A stretch of 64,000 nt of DNA, taken from Brienomyrus brachyistius. Its lineage: Eukaryota > Chordata > Actinopteri > Osteoglossiformes > Mormyridae. Where the stretch lies: positions 8,768,452-8,832,451 of the forward strand of contig NC_064543.1 of assembly GCF_023856365.1 (NCBI RefSeq), in the 5' to 3' direction. A program made the translations under genes and the position numbers. Below, piece after piece: positions 34,003 to 45,305 of this stretch (position 1 is its first letter; every line of letters starts with the position of its first letter). The notes below the pieces were generated by a model that worked only from the letters and a program-made list of their open reading frames with translations, was not told the origin of the DNA and searched no databases.

Positions 34003-36509
34003 TACATTTATTGTTGTCTCACTTCCTGTTTTTCTTCACCATGAGAGTGGAAACAGATAAAAAACAGGAGCTTGACAAATTGAAGAATGGCTGTCTTTCC
34101 TGTGTGATTCCCTGCAGGTATCTCAGCAGAAGAGTATGGGCCCATAGCACCTACTAGTGGCAGGTGATGATGCCGCATTTTATCGCTCTGGGTTCCACTG
34201 CTTCGCACACCGTGGGCCGGAAAGGCCAGGTCGCTGTCCACACCGGTGGAACATTCATCCTCACTTAACGAATGTGGGCCGGAAGCGGGAACCCCGGACG
34301 AGACACTCATTCAGGACACAAATGTGGTTCAGCTTGTCTGTTCCGGGCAAAGACCCGAAAACCGTACGGTGGGCGGGGGGGGGGGACATTCTGGGCTTCC
34401 TGACGGTAACTCTCTTGGCAGGGGTGTAGGTTCAGACCTGCTCTCACTCCCTTCCTCGCAGCCAGAGAAATATGTCAGCGTGGACAGTTGTTGAAATGCC
34501 TTTAATGACACAACATAATCCCAGAGTCCTGCTGAATTAACGCCTCCACTGGGGACAATCCATCCTGAGTTCACATCTGCTGACCGTCTACATCTCCGAA
34601 ACAAAACCTCCCACTTGCTTGCCTGCCCAGCCGCCCACTCGCTCGCTCGCTCTGTGGAGGCCGGCCCAGGCGTCCCTCCCCAGCCTGGTACTCGGCATCA
34701 ATGGGGCGGACATCATTCCCTCCCCCATATTTCTTTTTTTTTTTGACGGGAGTAGCACAGAACGCCTCTTATTTGCTCCCCGTTCAGATGGACCACGAAG
34801 GGCCCCCCCGGGGCATCTTGTGTTTCTCCGACAGCGCCTATCATTCCCCTTCCAACAGTGTGACCATTATCTAATCAGCCTCTTGAGGGCGAGCCCCCCA
34901 CCCCCCCTTGCCTTTGGGACCCCTCCAGCTGAAGAGGGAGTAGCGCATGGCTTGCAGGGGCCCTCGCGTCCTCAGCATCGTGCCGCCTGATTGGTCCATC
35001 GCTGCGCCATCTTCGCCTCCGCAGGCAGGTTAGTTGCTGGTCCCCGGAAACTTCCTTCAAACTCACACCAAGAACTGAAAAATTTTAAAAGTTTACTGTC
35101 CCTCTGGTAAGGGTTTCTTTTAATAGGGTCTCTTTTTTGCCTCTGAAGATGAGTTATTACACAATACTATTTGGTAATTGTGCATTAATAATGTAACCCT
35201 AAGAGATTATTTAGTCTGGAGACTTTTCCATGAAGAATGAGATGTGAGCGACCGGCTGGGAAGGCTGGTCAGTTTGTGCCCCTCCGTCTGTGGTTACAGA
35301 TTTCGGTAACCCTTTGGCTGAAGTCCCCATGATGTGACTTTAAAAGCCCTCTCTCACTCCCTCTCTCCCTCCCTCCTTCCCTCCTTTCCTTCCTGCCCCC
35401 TGTCCATCTCTCCTTCCCCAGCTGCTGCTCTGTCTGACTCGGGCTGCTACAAATCCTCGTCTGTCCTATCTGGCTGTCTGCTCCTCCTGCTCCGCACGGT
35501 TTGAGTCTGTCCGCTGGGTGCTCACTGCACATTACAAGCGGGTTATAACGCTTGGTGCCCAATAGGAACTGAGAATGTGGTTGCCATAACAACGCCTTGA
35601 GTCGCTGTTCCTCGGTGCTTGTCTGACGTCTGCAGTCTAGGAGAGCGTGTGAAGGTTATGTTGTTTAACCGGAGGAGGCAGGTACCCTAAACTGTCTGGG
35701 ACACAGCGGGGTGACAGCTGCTCTCTTACTCATCCTGCTTAGAGCGTAACTCAGCCCAGAACCATCACCGGCACCATCAGGGGATCTCAGAAACCAAACA
35801 AGCGGCGTCGAGAAGCTGGCAGGAGGACGGGCCAGCTGGAGCCCCGGTTCGCGGTCCTGTGTGACTGCGCTTTAATCCGGACACCTGCAAGCTATTTCAT
35901 CCAGATTTACAGCAGGGGGAGTGCAGGGTGGAGCAGCTGCAGGGGTGGGAGGGGGAGAGGGGGGCACACAGGGAGCTGCATCCCTCCATCCAGAACGACG
36001 GGGCAAACGCTGCAGATGGATGTCACCTGGCTGTTTGAGATATGGCTGTCCTCTGACCTCTCTGGGTGTCCATGGATTGGAAAGGGGGTGTGGCTTGGGC
36101 TGGGGTTTAGATAGACCGTCATCCCTGCCCACAGTCTGCACCTGCTGCATGCATTTGGGGAATTCCTGGAAAAGGGACCAGGAGGTTGTCATTCAGGTCC
36201 CACTAGACCAAATTAGCATCCTGCAGATGCTAACAAGTTAGTGGCTTTGAGTGTTGATGGGTGAATCTTGCGTTTCCGTGTAACTCTCATTACTGCTGAA
36301 TATTCCTCTCAATTTTGCTAATTTTATCGCTTTCTCTATCCCCTTGTTGATTGAACATTGCCGTTTCCTGTTTGAAGAAGAGGGATGAGGGTAGACACGG
36401 TGACCGCTTGCCGCACGCTGTGAGAGGATCTCAGCGTCCTATCCTCTCCATAAGCCAGCGGCACACAGCCAATCGGATGTTGCCAGATGCCCTGGGGTGT
36501 GATGGGAAA
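34003..36509. other. intergenic, no gene recognised
   Basis: GC-moderate unique sequence with a polypyrimidine CT/CCTTCC tract at 35340-35400. No coding or RNA gene could be supported. Confidence 0.5.
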
Positions 36510-36755
36510 ACTGCTTGCTCTCCGATAGGCTTGCCTGCTTGTGATCAGAAGGTTGTTGGTTTGAATCCCAGGGACGGTACTCTAATGCTGCCGCTGTGCT
36601 CCTGAGCAAGGCCCTTAACCCTGCACTGCGGCCACCAAGCTTGCTCGCACCTGTGTGTGAGTCTCTGGGTGTCTTATGGGGAGCCAGATGGGATCAGCGG
36701 AAAGGGAAATTTCCCGTGGTGTTGAATAGTGTCTGTATTCTATTGTAGTTCTTGG
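36510..36755 (+). mobile_element. tRNA-derived SINE
   Basis: Contains a near-consensus RNA polymerase III B box, GGTTTGAATCC (36558-36568), then the typical fish SINE body ctcctgagcaaggcccttaa ccc. The A box is degenerate, so this is a retroposon, not a tRNA gene. The right end is approximate. Confidence 0.65.
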
Positions 36756-36839
36756 TTGTTTTCTTGCTTGATGCACAGCGTTGAAACACCCAGTGCTGTT
36801 GTTAGATAACCCGTTACAGTCGAGTGTGAACCGCACCCT

Positions 36840-37420
36840 CCCTCCCCCCGCCCCCCAGGCTGCCCTTGCTGGTGCCCGTAATCGCCTCCCGCTTGCTCCA
36901 TTGGCGCTGGCTGTAACGCCCCACCCCTAAGAAGCAGGGTCAGCTGTGCCCAGTGCACCCCATCCCACCTCACTGGATAATAATCCCAGTTAAGCAGACT
37001 CCTCGCAGTCTGCCCAGGAAAGCCGCAATCCACCGCCTCCCCCGGCGCCCAACATCCGTGGCTCCCCGTCGGGGGGCTGCCTGATCCCTAGTGACATCAC
37101 CGGGGTGACGGGGCCAGGTTCTGGGTGGAGATCCAGGCCTGGCTGCCACGGCAGTGGCCCGGTCCAGCTGGCCCGGTGGCGGAGGGGCCCCGCACGCCAT
37201 CCTGGGGCGGGCATGCCAGGGAGGGCCAGCGAGAGCCGGGTTCACATCGGGGGCATCGACTGCTGGGAAGCAACTGGAAAAAGCCGGACTTCGGCCTTTA
37301 GGTGGCACTGCGTGTGGAAACGCGGCATCACAACATTCTGTCCCATGTGCCCCCGGGCGCCAGGCAGGGGACACGCTGGTTGGGGGTGCCAGTCCGTCGC
37401 TGTGTGCCTTTAGGCTGCTG
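36840..37420. other. GC-rich, CpG-bearing stretch without a gene
   Basis: Visibly richer in G, C and CpG than its surroundings. Open frames on both strands reflect composition only; no promoter or exon could be assigned. Confidence 0.4.
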
Positions 37421-38765
37421 GAGGAGAGCTACATAAACAGAGGAGAACGTGTGGAGGGGGGTTCAGACCAGCGGCCCGGAGGTGTGGGGCCGTAGCACTA
37501 CCCCCCCAAGCCGCCTCGCCACCCCATTACATTTAGGTCCTGCACATCGAAGACCTCCATCGCCTACCGATCTGACAGCCTTTACAGCAGCGCATGTTCT
37601 ACAGTCCAACGTAATGCCGGAACGTCAGGAACGCGAAACCCTGAAATGACACTAATACCAAGAAAAGGGAGAGCTGCCAGGACCAGGAAGCAGTAACGGC
37701 AGAATGGGTGTGTATGTAAATGGTTTGTAAACAAAGACTCATCTTGCTATGTGAGTGTATGTCTACAGCCTTTCCAGCCATCATTGTTCCCGATTTCATG
37801 CCAGCCTTTTACCTTTGTGTGTTTTTTTTTTTTACACCGATGCTGTGATGCTGAGGATGAGACAGAGCGAGTCATTAATCCGTCCCAGCTTAGCCACACG
37901 GGGCCCGTATGTGAGGTTAGCGTGTGTGACCAGTCTTCTCCAGTCCGCTCCTGCCCACACCAGCCACGCTGACCTGTAGTGGTCCCAGCAAGAGTGATGC
38001 TGGGTCTGCCCCACTTTCCATACTATTAACATGCCAAAAAGGAAGGTGGGGGGGGGGGGTCCCTGGAGATTTTCTGTCCCTCTCTCCCAGGGAGGCACCC
38101 CATATTTAGCCGTAGTTTTATCTAGGCTGAACCCCCCATTGAAACCACAACATTCTTTCACTCAAATGAAAGCCAATATTGTACGTACTCTATTTATATA
38201 CTTATAAGGATTCTGCCCGTATTGAGTATGTTCTGTAATAAATAGTGTCATGCAGCAGAAATCAACGTACTTCATGGACGTAACCTGGACCTAGATCTCT
38301 GCCTGGCAGCGAAGTGACAGACCGGTATGAGACCCTGTGCTGCTGCTAACCCGCACTGGGCGGAATGCAGGAGCGCCGGAGCCCAACTCAACCCCCCCTT
38401 TAATCCAGTACCCCGGTGAAGAGGCCCGAAAGTCTACAGCACAAAAGCCTTTGGTGGGTACGGAGCGCACTCAGTGGGGGGTAGGGGAGCGGGGCTGAGG
38501 GACGGGGCCCTCATCCCCGATCTGTGGGCCGGTTGCCCCTCTTGGCCCCAACTGCATCAAGCTTCCTTGCAGAGCAATGCTGCTCCTGGAGCCTCGAGGA
38601 AGTCAAACGTGTCCCAGAAAAGCCCTGTTTTCGTCCATAAAGTCTCAGAGAAACGTAACCGAACTCAGCTATCCATCCTTCTCCTGTTATCGCTCATCCA
38701 GTACAAGATGGATCTGAAATGGAATGTATGGCTGAAAAGTTCCCTGGATGGTCCGCCACACGACA

Positions 38766-38952
38766 CTCGCTACAGGCATGCTGTGCCGGGCCTTACATAC
38801 AGCACACGCTCTAGACACGCAATACAGGGCCTTACGCACAGCACATGCTAAAGGCACACCATACATACAGCACATGCTAAAGGCACGCCATGCAGGGTTT
38901 TACGTACAGCACACGTTACAGGCACGCCATGCAGGGTTTACATACGGCACAC
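38766..38952. repeat. degenerate minisatellite, about 40-bp units
   Basis: Variants of gcacgccatgcagggttt tacgtacagcacacg recur four to five times with length changes. Confidence 0.7.
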
Positions 38953-40364
38953 AAACCCACAGCCCAGGTAGTACAAGACCACAGAGCTGCCCTCTGAGAC
39001 TAAATTAGATCATATATATTTACAAGCTCAGTCTTGCAAGTTTGTGTTTTTTGTAGCTCGTGGGATTTTTTAGGCTTTTTGTAATAGCTGCCCATGTCCT
39101 GTATTTAATTTAACATACATGCTGCTACTTTGCATGACAAATTCCTTTGCTGAGACCACACAACGGAGCTTGCTGAGAATGTGGGTGGCCTGGCTGTGGA
39201 GGCGACGAGATCAGCCCTCCGCCCGGACACGCTGTGGTACATGCTGACATGCTGGAAATCAGGACTTGTGATACTCGTGGTTGAGGGAGGTGGTCTGGCT
39301 ATACTGAAATAGACATTTTTTTTAAAATATGGTTTTTATTTGCCATTCCCTTTAACTAGGGTGTCATATTCTCTGTTCCAGATATATTGCATGGGAGCAG
39401 GTAATGTAATTGCTCTTCTTTTCTTAATCTCTATCGAAAATGTGTTTCAGTGACCTCAAGAAGTTAACTTGTGATGTGATAAGTGCTTCATTGAGGGCCA
39501 TGTGAAAGCTTTAGAATGAGAATTACAATGGCTACTGTAACCTTGGTGACACAAGTCACATGTCAGTATGTGAAAATGTTGATTGGATACTACAGGCTGA
39601 TGATGGGTACCAGCTGGGTGGGGCTAACAGGTCTCTGACAGCTGTAGTATCATTGAGTTAAGTACCCAGAGATGTACTTCAAGTTACATTGCTGAATGTT
39701 TATTTGTGTGTGCGGCTGTATGCCATGTGTGAAGCTCGCTGTTGCCGTGATTGAAGGGGCACACCCACTGCCCCCCATCTCACTCCACAGGTCCATTTCC
39801 ACTCGCTGTGGGACGCTGGCTAGTCGGCAGCCTCCCCCCCAGGGGGCTGCTCCTGACTGCAGGGCCTCTCCCTGCCACGGCACGCAGTTGCGGGGAAAAA
39901 AAGAAAGATAAATATAAATGATGCAGAGGGAACGGTGGTTTTGACGCAAGCCTGCTGGCGTGTCGTCCCAACATCCTCGGCGCATGGCGTTGCCTCAGAC
40001 ACTCACTCGAACCTCCTGCTCCTTTGTAGTTAAATGCAAGCACGACTGCCTGCGGTAGGCTTTCAAAATAATTCATTTAACTACATCCAAATTGGCCTTC
40101 CATTATGCTGCCTGGTTCAAGCCGTAGAAAACTATTTGATTTGAATTAAGACAAACTTTGTATAAATAAATGGCGTCTGAGTTGCCTCTTGGCTTGTGAT
40201 AAAAGCCAGATAAGTGATAAATGTATCTAAATGAATGTTGTTACCCCTCCCCCCACAGCAGAATGTTTTTTGAGATGCCTGTACGTTCACACACTCTGAC
40301 TAACGAACATGAGACCTGAATCCTTGGACTGACAGGATTCGTTTTGCTTGTCTGTCTGTGGGGT

Positions 40365-40379
40365 GGCGCCCCCTATAGG
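40365..40379 (-). promoter_or_regulatory. CTCF-like motif, reverse
   Basis: Minus strand CCTATAGGGGGCGCC matches the CTCF core. By eye only. Confidence 0.4.
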
Positions 40380-42434
40380 CCCTCGTGCCTTATAGCCTTG
40401 TTGCTTGTTGCAGGCAGCCAGCGGCACATCTGGCCCAGACTGGGACAAAGGAGAGGAGGCTCTTCTGAGTGACGTTCCATACAGCAGCACTAAGGCACTG
40501 GACTTCTCTTCATGGCTGAGTGCTACAGGGTGATCAGATCAGCACTGCAGCCAGTCTCGTCACCCGCACTGCCTGAGTTCCAGCACATTCCAAGCCTCGC
40601 TGAAAATGAGGTGCCTGGGGGAGCATCTTCTGCCCCTGACACCCCCCCCCCCTTTGGCCAAGGACCCCGAGGCAGATCCTCGACTGGAAGGTCAGCCTGT
40701 TGTCCTCACCTCCTTTGTCATGAACCGATGGGTAGAGCTGAGGAATCGGAGGCAGGGGAAGGAAAGGAGGAAAACACTCTCAGGTCCAATTTCCTCCACC
40801 GTTTCATAGCCACACAGCTGTATTTTCGCATGAACATGAGCGAGTACGAAGCTGTAAATCACCCCGACTGAAAATATAAACTGTTTAGTTATAAAATTCA
40901 TAAAGTTGCCAGACTGTTCTCATAAAATTCATATTGCATTAGCTGAATTCGGATCCTAAAATAATCCGTCGAAGGCATTTCTCTGGCTCCCGTGATTTTT
41001 GTTTTTGAGACGTAGATTGGGAAGCATATATTTAATCATTTTGAGTAAATATTTTTAAATTGTCATGTTTTATGATCCTTATTACCTTTATTATGTTTGC
41101 TGTTGCCCAATCAGTTGTGCAGAAGGATTGTTTTATGCGATTGGCAGCTGTCTGCCAGGAAATGTGGGATGGAGACACGCGGGAGAGATGTTTATTGAAA
41201 CCAGCACCGTTTGGTTACACTCGAGTCCGCAGTTACCCCTGAGCGCCACCTCAGTCTGCCCTGACTGATATGGGTCCCTGTAGGTGAGCCATACTGCACA
41301 AGCCCTGTGCCTCTCACCCCCCCCCCCCCCCCCCCCGCTCCATGCTTCTCCATCCGCTACGCGGGAATCGCCACAACTGGCCCTTTTTACCCGCGACGCT
41401 CCTGTCAGCAAGACGAAAACCAGCTGTGTCACATTTGCCGGGGCGATGGAGAGACTTCCAAGCCTTTGCACGAGCAACAAATCAAGCCCCCTTCTCTTCC
41501 TGTTCTGTCTTGAAGCACCTTCATCCACAGTGACAGAAGCCCAGTGCAATGTGGGAGCTGGGTTGGGGGGGGGGGCAATTAGCGGTTTTCAGGCAGCTGT
41601 GCAAGTCCCTGGGTGATGGGAACTCAGGTGGTCCTCTGTCTCCAATCACACGCCACACCGCTATCTTCAGTTATTGGTCTGAGTCAGCGCTGGGGGAGGA
41701 GCAGGTGACTGGTAAGGCATGTGTGTGCAACTCTCTCTTGTTCACCGGTACAGAGGAAGTGGTTCAAACTGTCCATGATGCAGTGGAGAACACCTATGGA
41801 AAAATGTACCCGGGCCTGTGGAGGCTGCTTTTGGGAAGACAAAAACAGGGTAGCTGTTTATTCCGTGAGCAACATGTGCCTCTTTGATGTGGCTGCTTTC
41901 ATCGCAGGATGCGTGGGTCTGTTTGGCCGGCAGAAGCGCATTAAAACATCGGAGCATTGGCACGGATGGCGGGTCGCCACGGTGACGGCGAGGAGCGGCA
42001 GTGGGGCCGTCGGCAATCCTCGGTGGACAGCCGACCCGGAGCCGGTCAATACAGTCACTGCAGGGGCTATGAATGTTCTCTGACATGGCGAGGGGCCCCA
42101 GGGGGCCGTCACTGCTTCCTGTGAGTCTGCCTGATGGCACCGAATCCCAACCTGTGCCAATCAGCCTGAGCAGATCTGCTAGCTGGGCTGGACGGTCCAT
42201 AAACACCCCCAGCAGATGTGCAGCATAGTCCCACCCCAAAAGCATCTCACCGGAGAGCCACAGAACACAACACCTACTACAGTGGCTAATGCAGCAGGGG
42301 ACACTGGTACAGTAGAGGATTCCCAGCTGTGCACCATGGTTTATCTGCCTGCTCCATGCCTGATCATTTGGGTACTGACTGGGCACAGACAGAAGGTGAA
42401 AAGCAGCATGTCGCCAAACATGCCCAGATAAGCA

Positions 42435-43283
42435 ATCAGTAATATATCTTGTACTTTTCTACACGGACAGTAATAGATCTTGTGCCTTTCTAAACAGACA
42501 GTAATATATCTTGTGCCTTTCTACACGGACAGTATTACATCTTGTGCCTTTCTAAACGGACAGTAATATATCTTGTACCTTTCTACACGGACAGTAATAA
42601 ATCTTGTACCTTTCTAAACGGACAGTATTAGATCTTGTACCTTTCTACACGGACAGTATTAGATCTTGTACCTTTCTACACGGACAGTAATAGATCTTGT
42701 ACCTTTCTACATGGACAGTATTAGATCTTGTACCTTTCTACACGGACAGTATTAGATCTTGTACCTTTCTACACAGACAGTAATAGATCTTGTACCTTTC
42801 TACACGGACAGTATTAGATCTTGTACCTTTCTACACAGACAGTAATAGATCTTGTACCTTTCTACACGGACAGTATTAGATCTTGTACCTTTCTACACGG
42901 ACAGTAATAGATCTTGTACCTTTCTACACGGACAGTATTAGATCTTGTACCTTTCTACACGGACAGTATTAGATCTTGTACCTTTCTACACAGACAGTAA
43001 TAGATCTTGTACCTTTCTACACGGACAGTATTAGATCTTGTACCTTTCTACACGAACAGTAATAGATCTTGTACCTTTCTACACGGACAGTATTAGATCT
43101 TGTACCTTTCTACACGGACAGTAATAGATCTTGTACCTTTCTACACGGACAGTATTAGATCTTGTACCTTTCTACATGGACAGTATTAGATCTTGTACCT
43201 TTCTACACGGACAGTATTAGATCTTGTACCTTTCTACACGGACAGTATTAGATCTTGTACCTTTCTTCACGGACAGTAATAGG
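42435..43283. repeat. 31-bp minisatellite, about 27 copies
   Basis: Contiguous units of acagtattagatcttgtacc followed by tttctacacgg, with two main variants (acagtaat and acagtatt) that alternate irregularly. No spacers between units. Confidence 0.97.
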
Positions 43284-45230
43284 CTAGTTAAGTTCAGGCA
43301 GCTGAACGTCTTGCGGTGCCTCTGGAGGCAGGACGCCATGTGGATGTGTCACACATTGGCTGAGAGTATGTTTCCCTCCCTGATGTCTGTCACAGTGAAC
43401 AACTGCCAGCCCCCCCCACCAGAGCTTTCCAAATGGTGGTCCTGGAATCCACAAACCACAGAGTGCCCCCCATTTGGGCCCTGTGTCTGGGGGTTAACCC
43501 CCAACCCCCCCATCTGGCTTTGTGCCAGTGGAGAGGTTCTCACACCTCTGTGGCTGAGCCGGGGGGTGTGGGAGGGCGTGGGGGGGGGTGTGGGAGGGCG
43601 TGGGGGGGGGCGTGGATCCCTCGGCACTGTGCCATCACCCACCACCCCTGTGGGGAGATGGGGGACTGAGACCTGGTGATGAGGCCTGCGGCCCCCCATG
43701 CAGATTCAACCTGCTTACACATTTGCATACCATACTGCCCAAAGTACATCTTAACCTGGATCACAGAAAGAAATCCCAAACTTATACAGTGTTTCTCTGG
43801 TCTGCTGTATCTTTTGTCGTATTATGAGGGACTTTTCCTTTAAACTTCTATCTACTGAGAAAAATTGAAGAGAAATAAAAGAAATTATATTTTCTCCCCT
43901 TTGTTCTGCTTGCTGATAGTGTGTTTCATTTTTTTCTGTCTGTAACTCTCTATTCCTTTACAAAGGTCACGAGTTCCTCTGGAAACCTTGAGGGACGGTC
44001 TGTACCACACCTCACGTGTTTGCCCTCAACCCCATCCAAACGTCCCCCAACCAGTGTCCATCCGTGTTCTGTGTTGAGAGCGACACCCCGAGGGCCCCTA
44101 CGCTGATGTATCCCACCCCATCGTCCCAGCCAGTCAATCCACAGACCTTTCCGGTGACAGCGAGGGACTCTGGCTGGGGCCCCAGGGGCCTGACGGCACG
44201 GTGATAATTACGCCAGGAGCACTAATCAGGCACTATCTGACACTTTGGCCGCGCCTCCTACACACACCGACAGCAGTTCCCCAGTACCCACACGGGGTGT
44301 TCGCAGTGAAAACGTCGCTCTAGTGTTCAGTGTGACGTCTTTCTAAAGACTCTCCAAATCTCTCCTGTAAGACATAACCCTAAACATGGCCAGCGTGACT
44401 GCAAACATTTGGGACAAATTTTTGGGGGATTGACTCCCCCTTCCCATCTTTAAGTGTATCGGCTGGGAGCTCACCGTTCTGGGGGCCCACTGTTCTGGGG
44501 ACCCATCGTTCTGGGGGCCCACCATTCCGGGGGGCCACCGTTCTGGGGGCCCATCATTCTGGGGGCCACCGTTCTGCCCCATTGTTTTGAAATCAGCCCC
44601 ATAACCAGAGAAGCACCACTTCCCATGGACCCAGGAATCCTCAGCGCACCGCTAAATACCGCTGAGGGGGGAAGTGATTTGTTTTGCTTGGGATAAGATT
44701 GGCGTTGGGAGAGTTGGCCCCCAGCCCTCCAGGTTTACACAATGCTGAGACAGGCTTGAGTCCAGCTCACTTAGAAATCATTTTCATCATCATTTTGAAA
44801 AAATATATATTTATGGCGCCTACAGCGAGGCACAAACTCTTTCGGACTCTTTTCCATCTGTGTGCAATACTATCATCACCTGTTTCCACGGTCCTTGCTC
44901 ACATCTGGTTCCCATTTCATAAAATCACACAAGGTGCATTTTCCCTGCCTTTCCCGTTTGTGCCTTCGCATTTAACTTGAGGAGGCCGCAACAACAAATT
45001 ATGATCTTAGACTTGGACTCTTGCTTGAGGTTTTAAACAGAAATCTGACTCCTGGAAGGGGGTGTGTGGGGGGGGGGTGCACATTTAAATCATACCCACG
45101 TGCTTGAGGGCTTCCCAGCCTTTGGAGTCTGGATGTGAAGACGATGCAGCATTAATCTATCGTGCTAGCAAAGGTTTAAATGAGTTTTCTTTATTCCGGG
45201 GAGACTCTGACTCTGACTCCCAGATTATTA
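43284..45230. other. intergenic, no gene recognised
   Basis: Contains a G-rich 27-bp direct duplication (about 43560-43615) and a short repeat (44475-44578). Long open frames over 43349-43699 arise from the G/C-rich repeats. Confidence 0.5.
44475..44578. repeat. short tandem repeat ttctgggggcccac, about 6 copies
   Basis: Imperfect units of 17-20 bp beginning cgttctgggggcccac. Confidence 0.8.
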
Positions 45231-45305
45231 CTAACCCTAAGCCTAACCCTAAGCCTAACCCTAAGCCTAACCCTAACCCTAACCCTAACCCTAACCCTAA
45301 CCCTT
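45231..45305. repeat. interstitial telomere-like repeat (CCCTAA)n
   Basis: About 75 bp: alternating CTAACCCTAAGC units, then at least six uninterrupted CCCTAA hexamers, the complement of the vertebrate telomere repeat TTAGGG. Confidence 0.93.

Larger units (their letters stand above)
37421..42434. other. intergenic, no gene recognised
   Basis: Mixed unique sequence with a degenerate minisatellite (38766-38952), a CTCF-like site (40365-40379) and a 20-base C-run (41318-41337). Confidence 0.5.

Noticed and set aside
36541..36570. tRNA gene suggested by the B box GGTTTGAATCC
   Set aside because: No proper A box or cloverleaf arms; followed by a fish SINE body.
41742..42386. 214-codon minus-strand open frame
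   Set aside because: No known motif, no splice or promoter context, and the complementary strand is also open for long stretches; treated as chance in GC-rich DNA.
42435..43283. Regular 31-bp repeats that could suggest a CRISPR array
   Set aside because: Units are contiguous with no unique spacers, and the genome is vertebrate; it is a minisatellite.
43964..43980. Possible retinoic-acid response element aggtca-cg-agttcc
   Set aside because: The second half-site deviates from RGKTCA, and a single DR2-like match in 64 kb is expected by chance.
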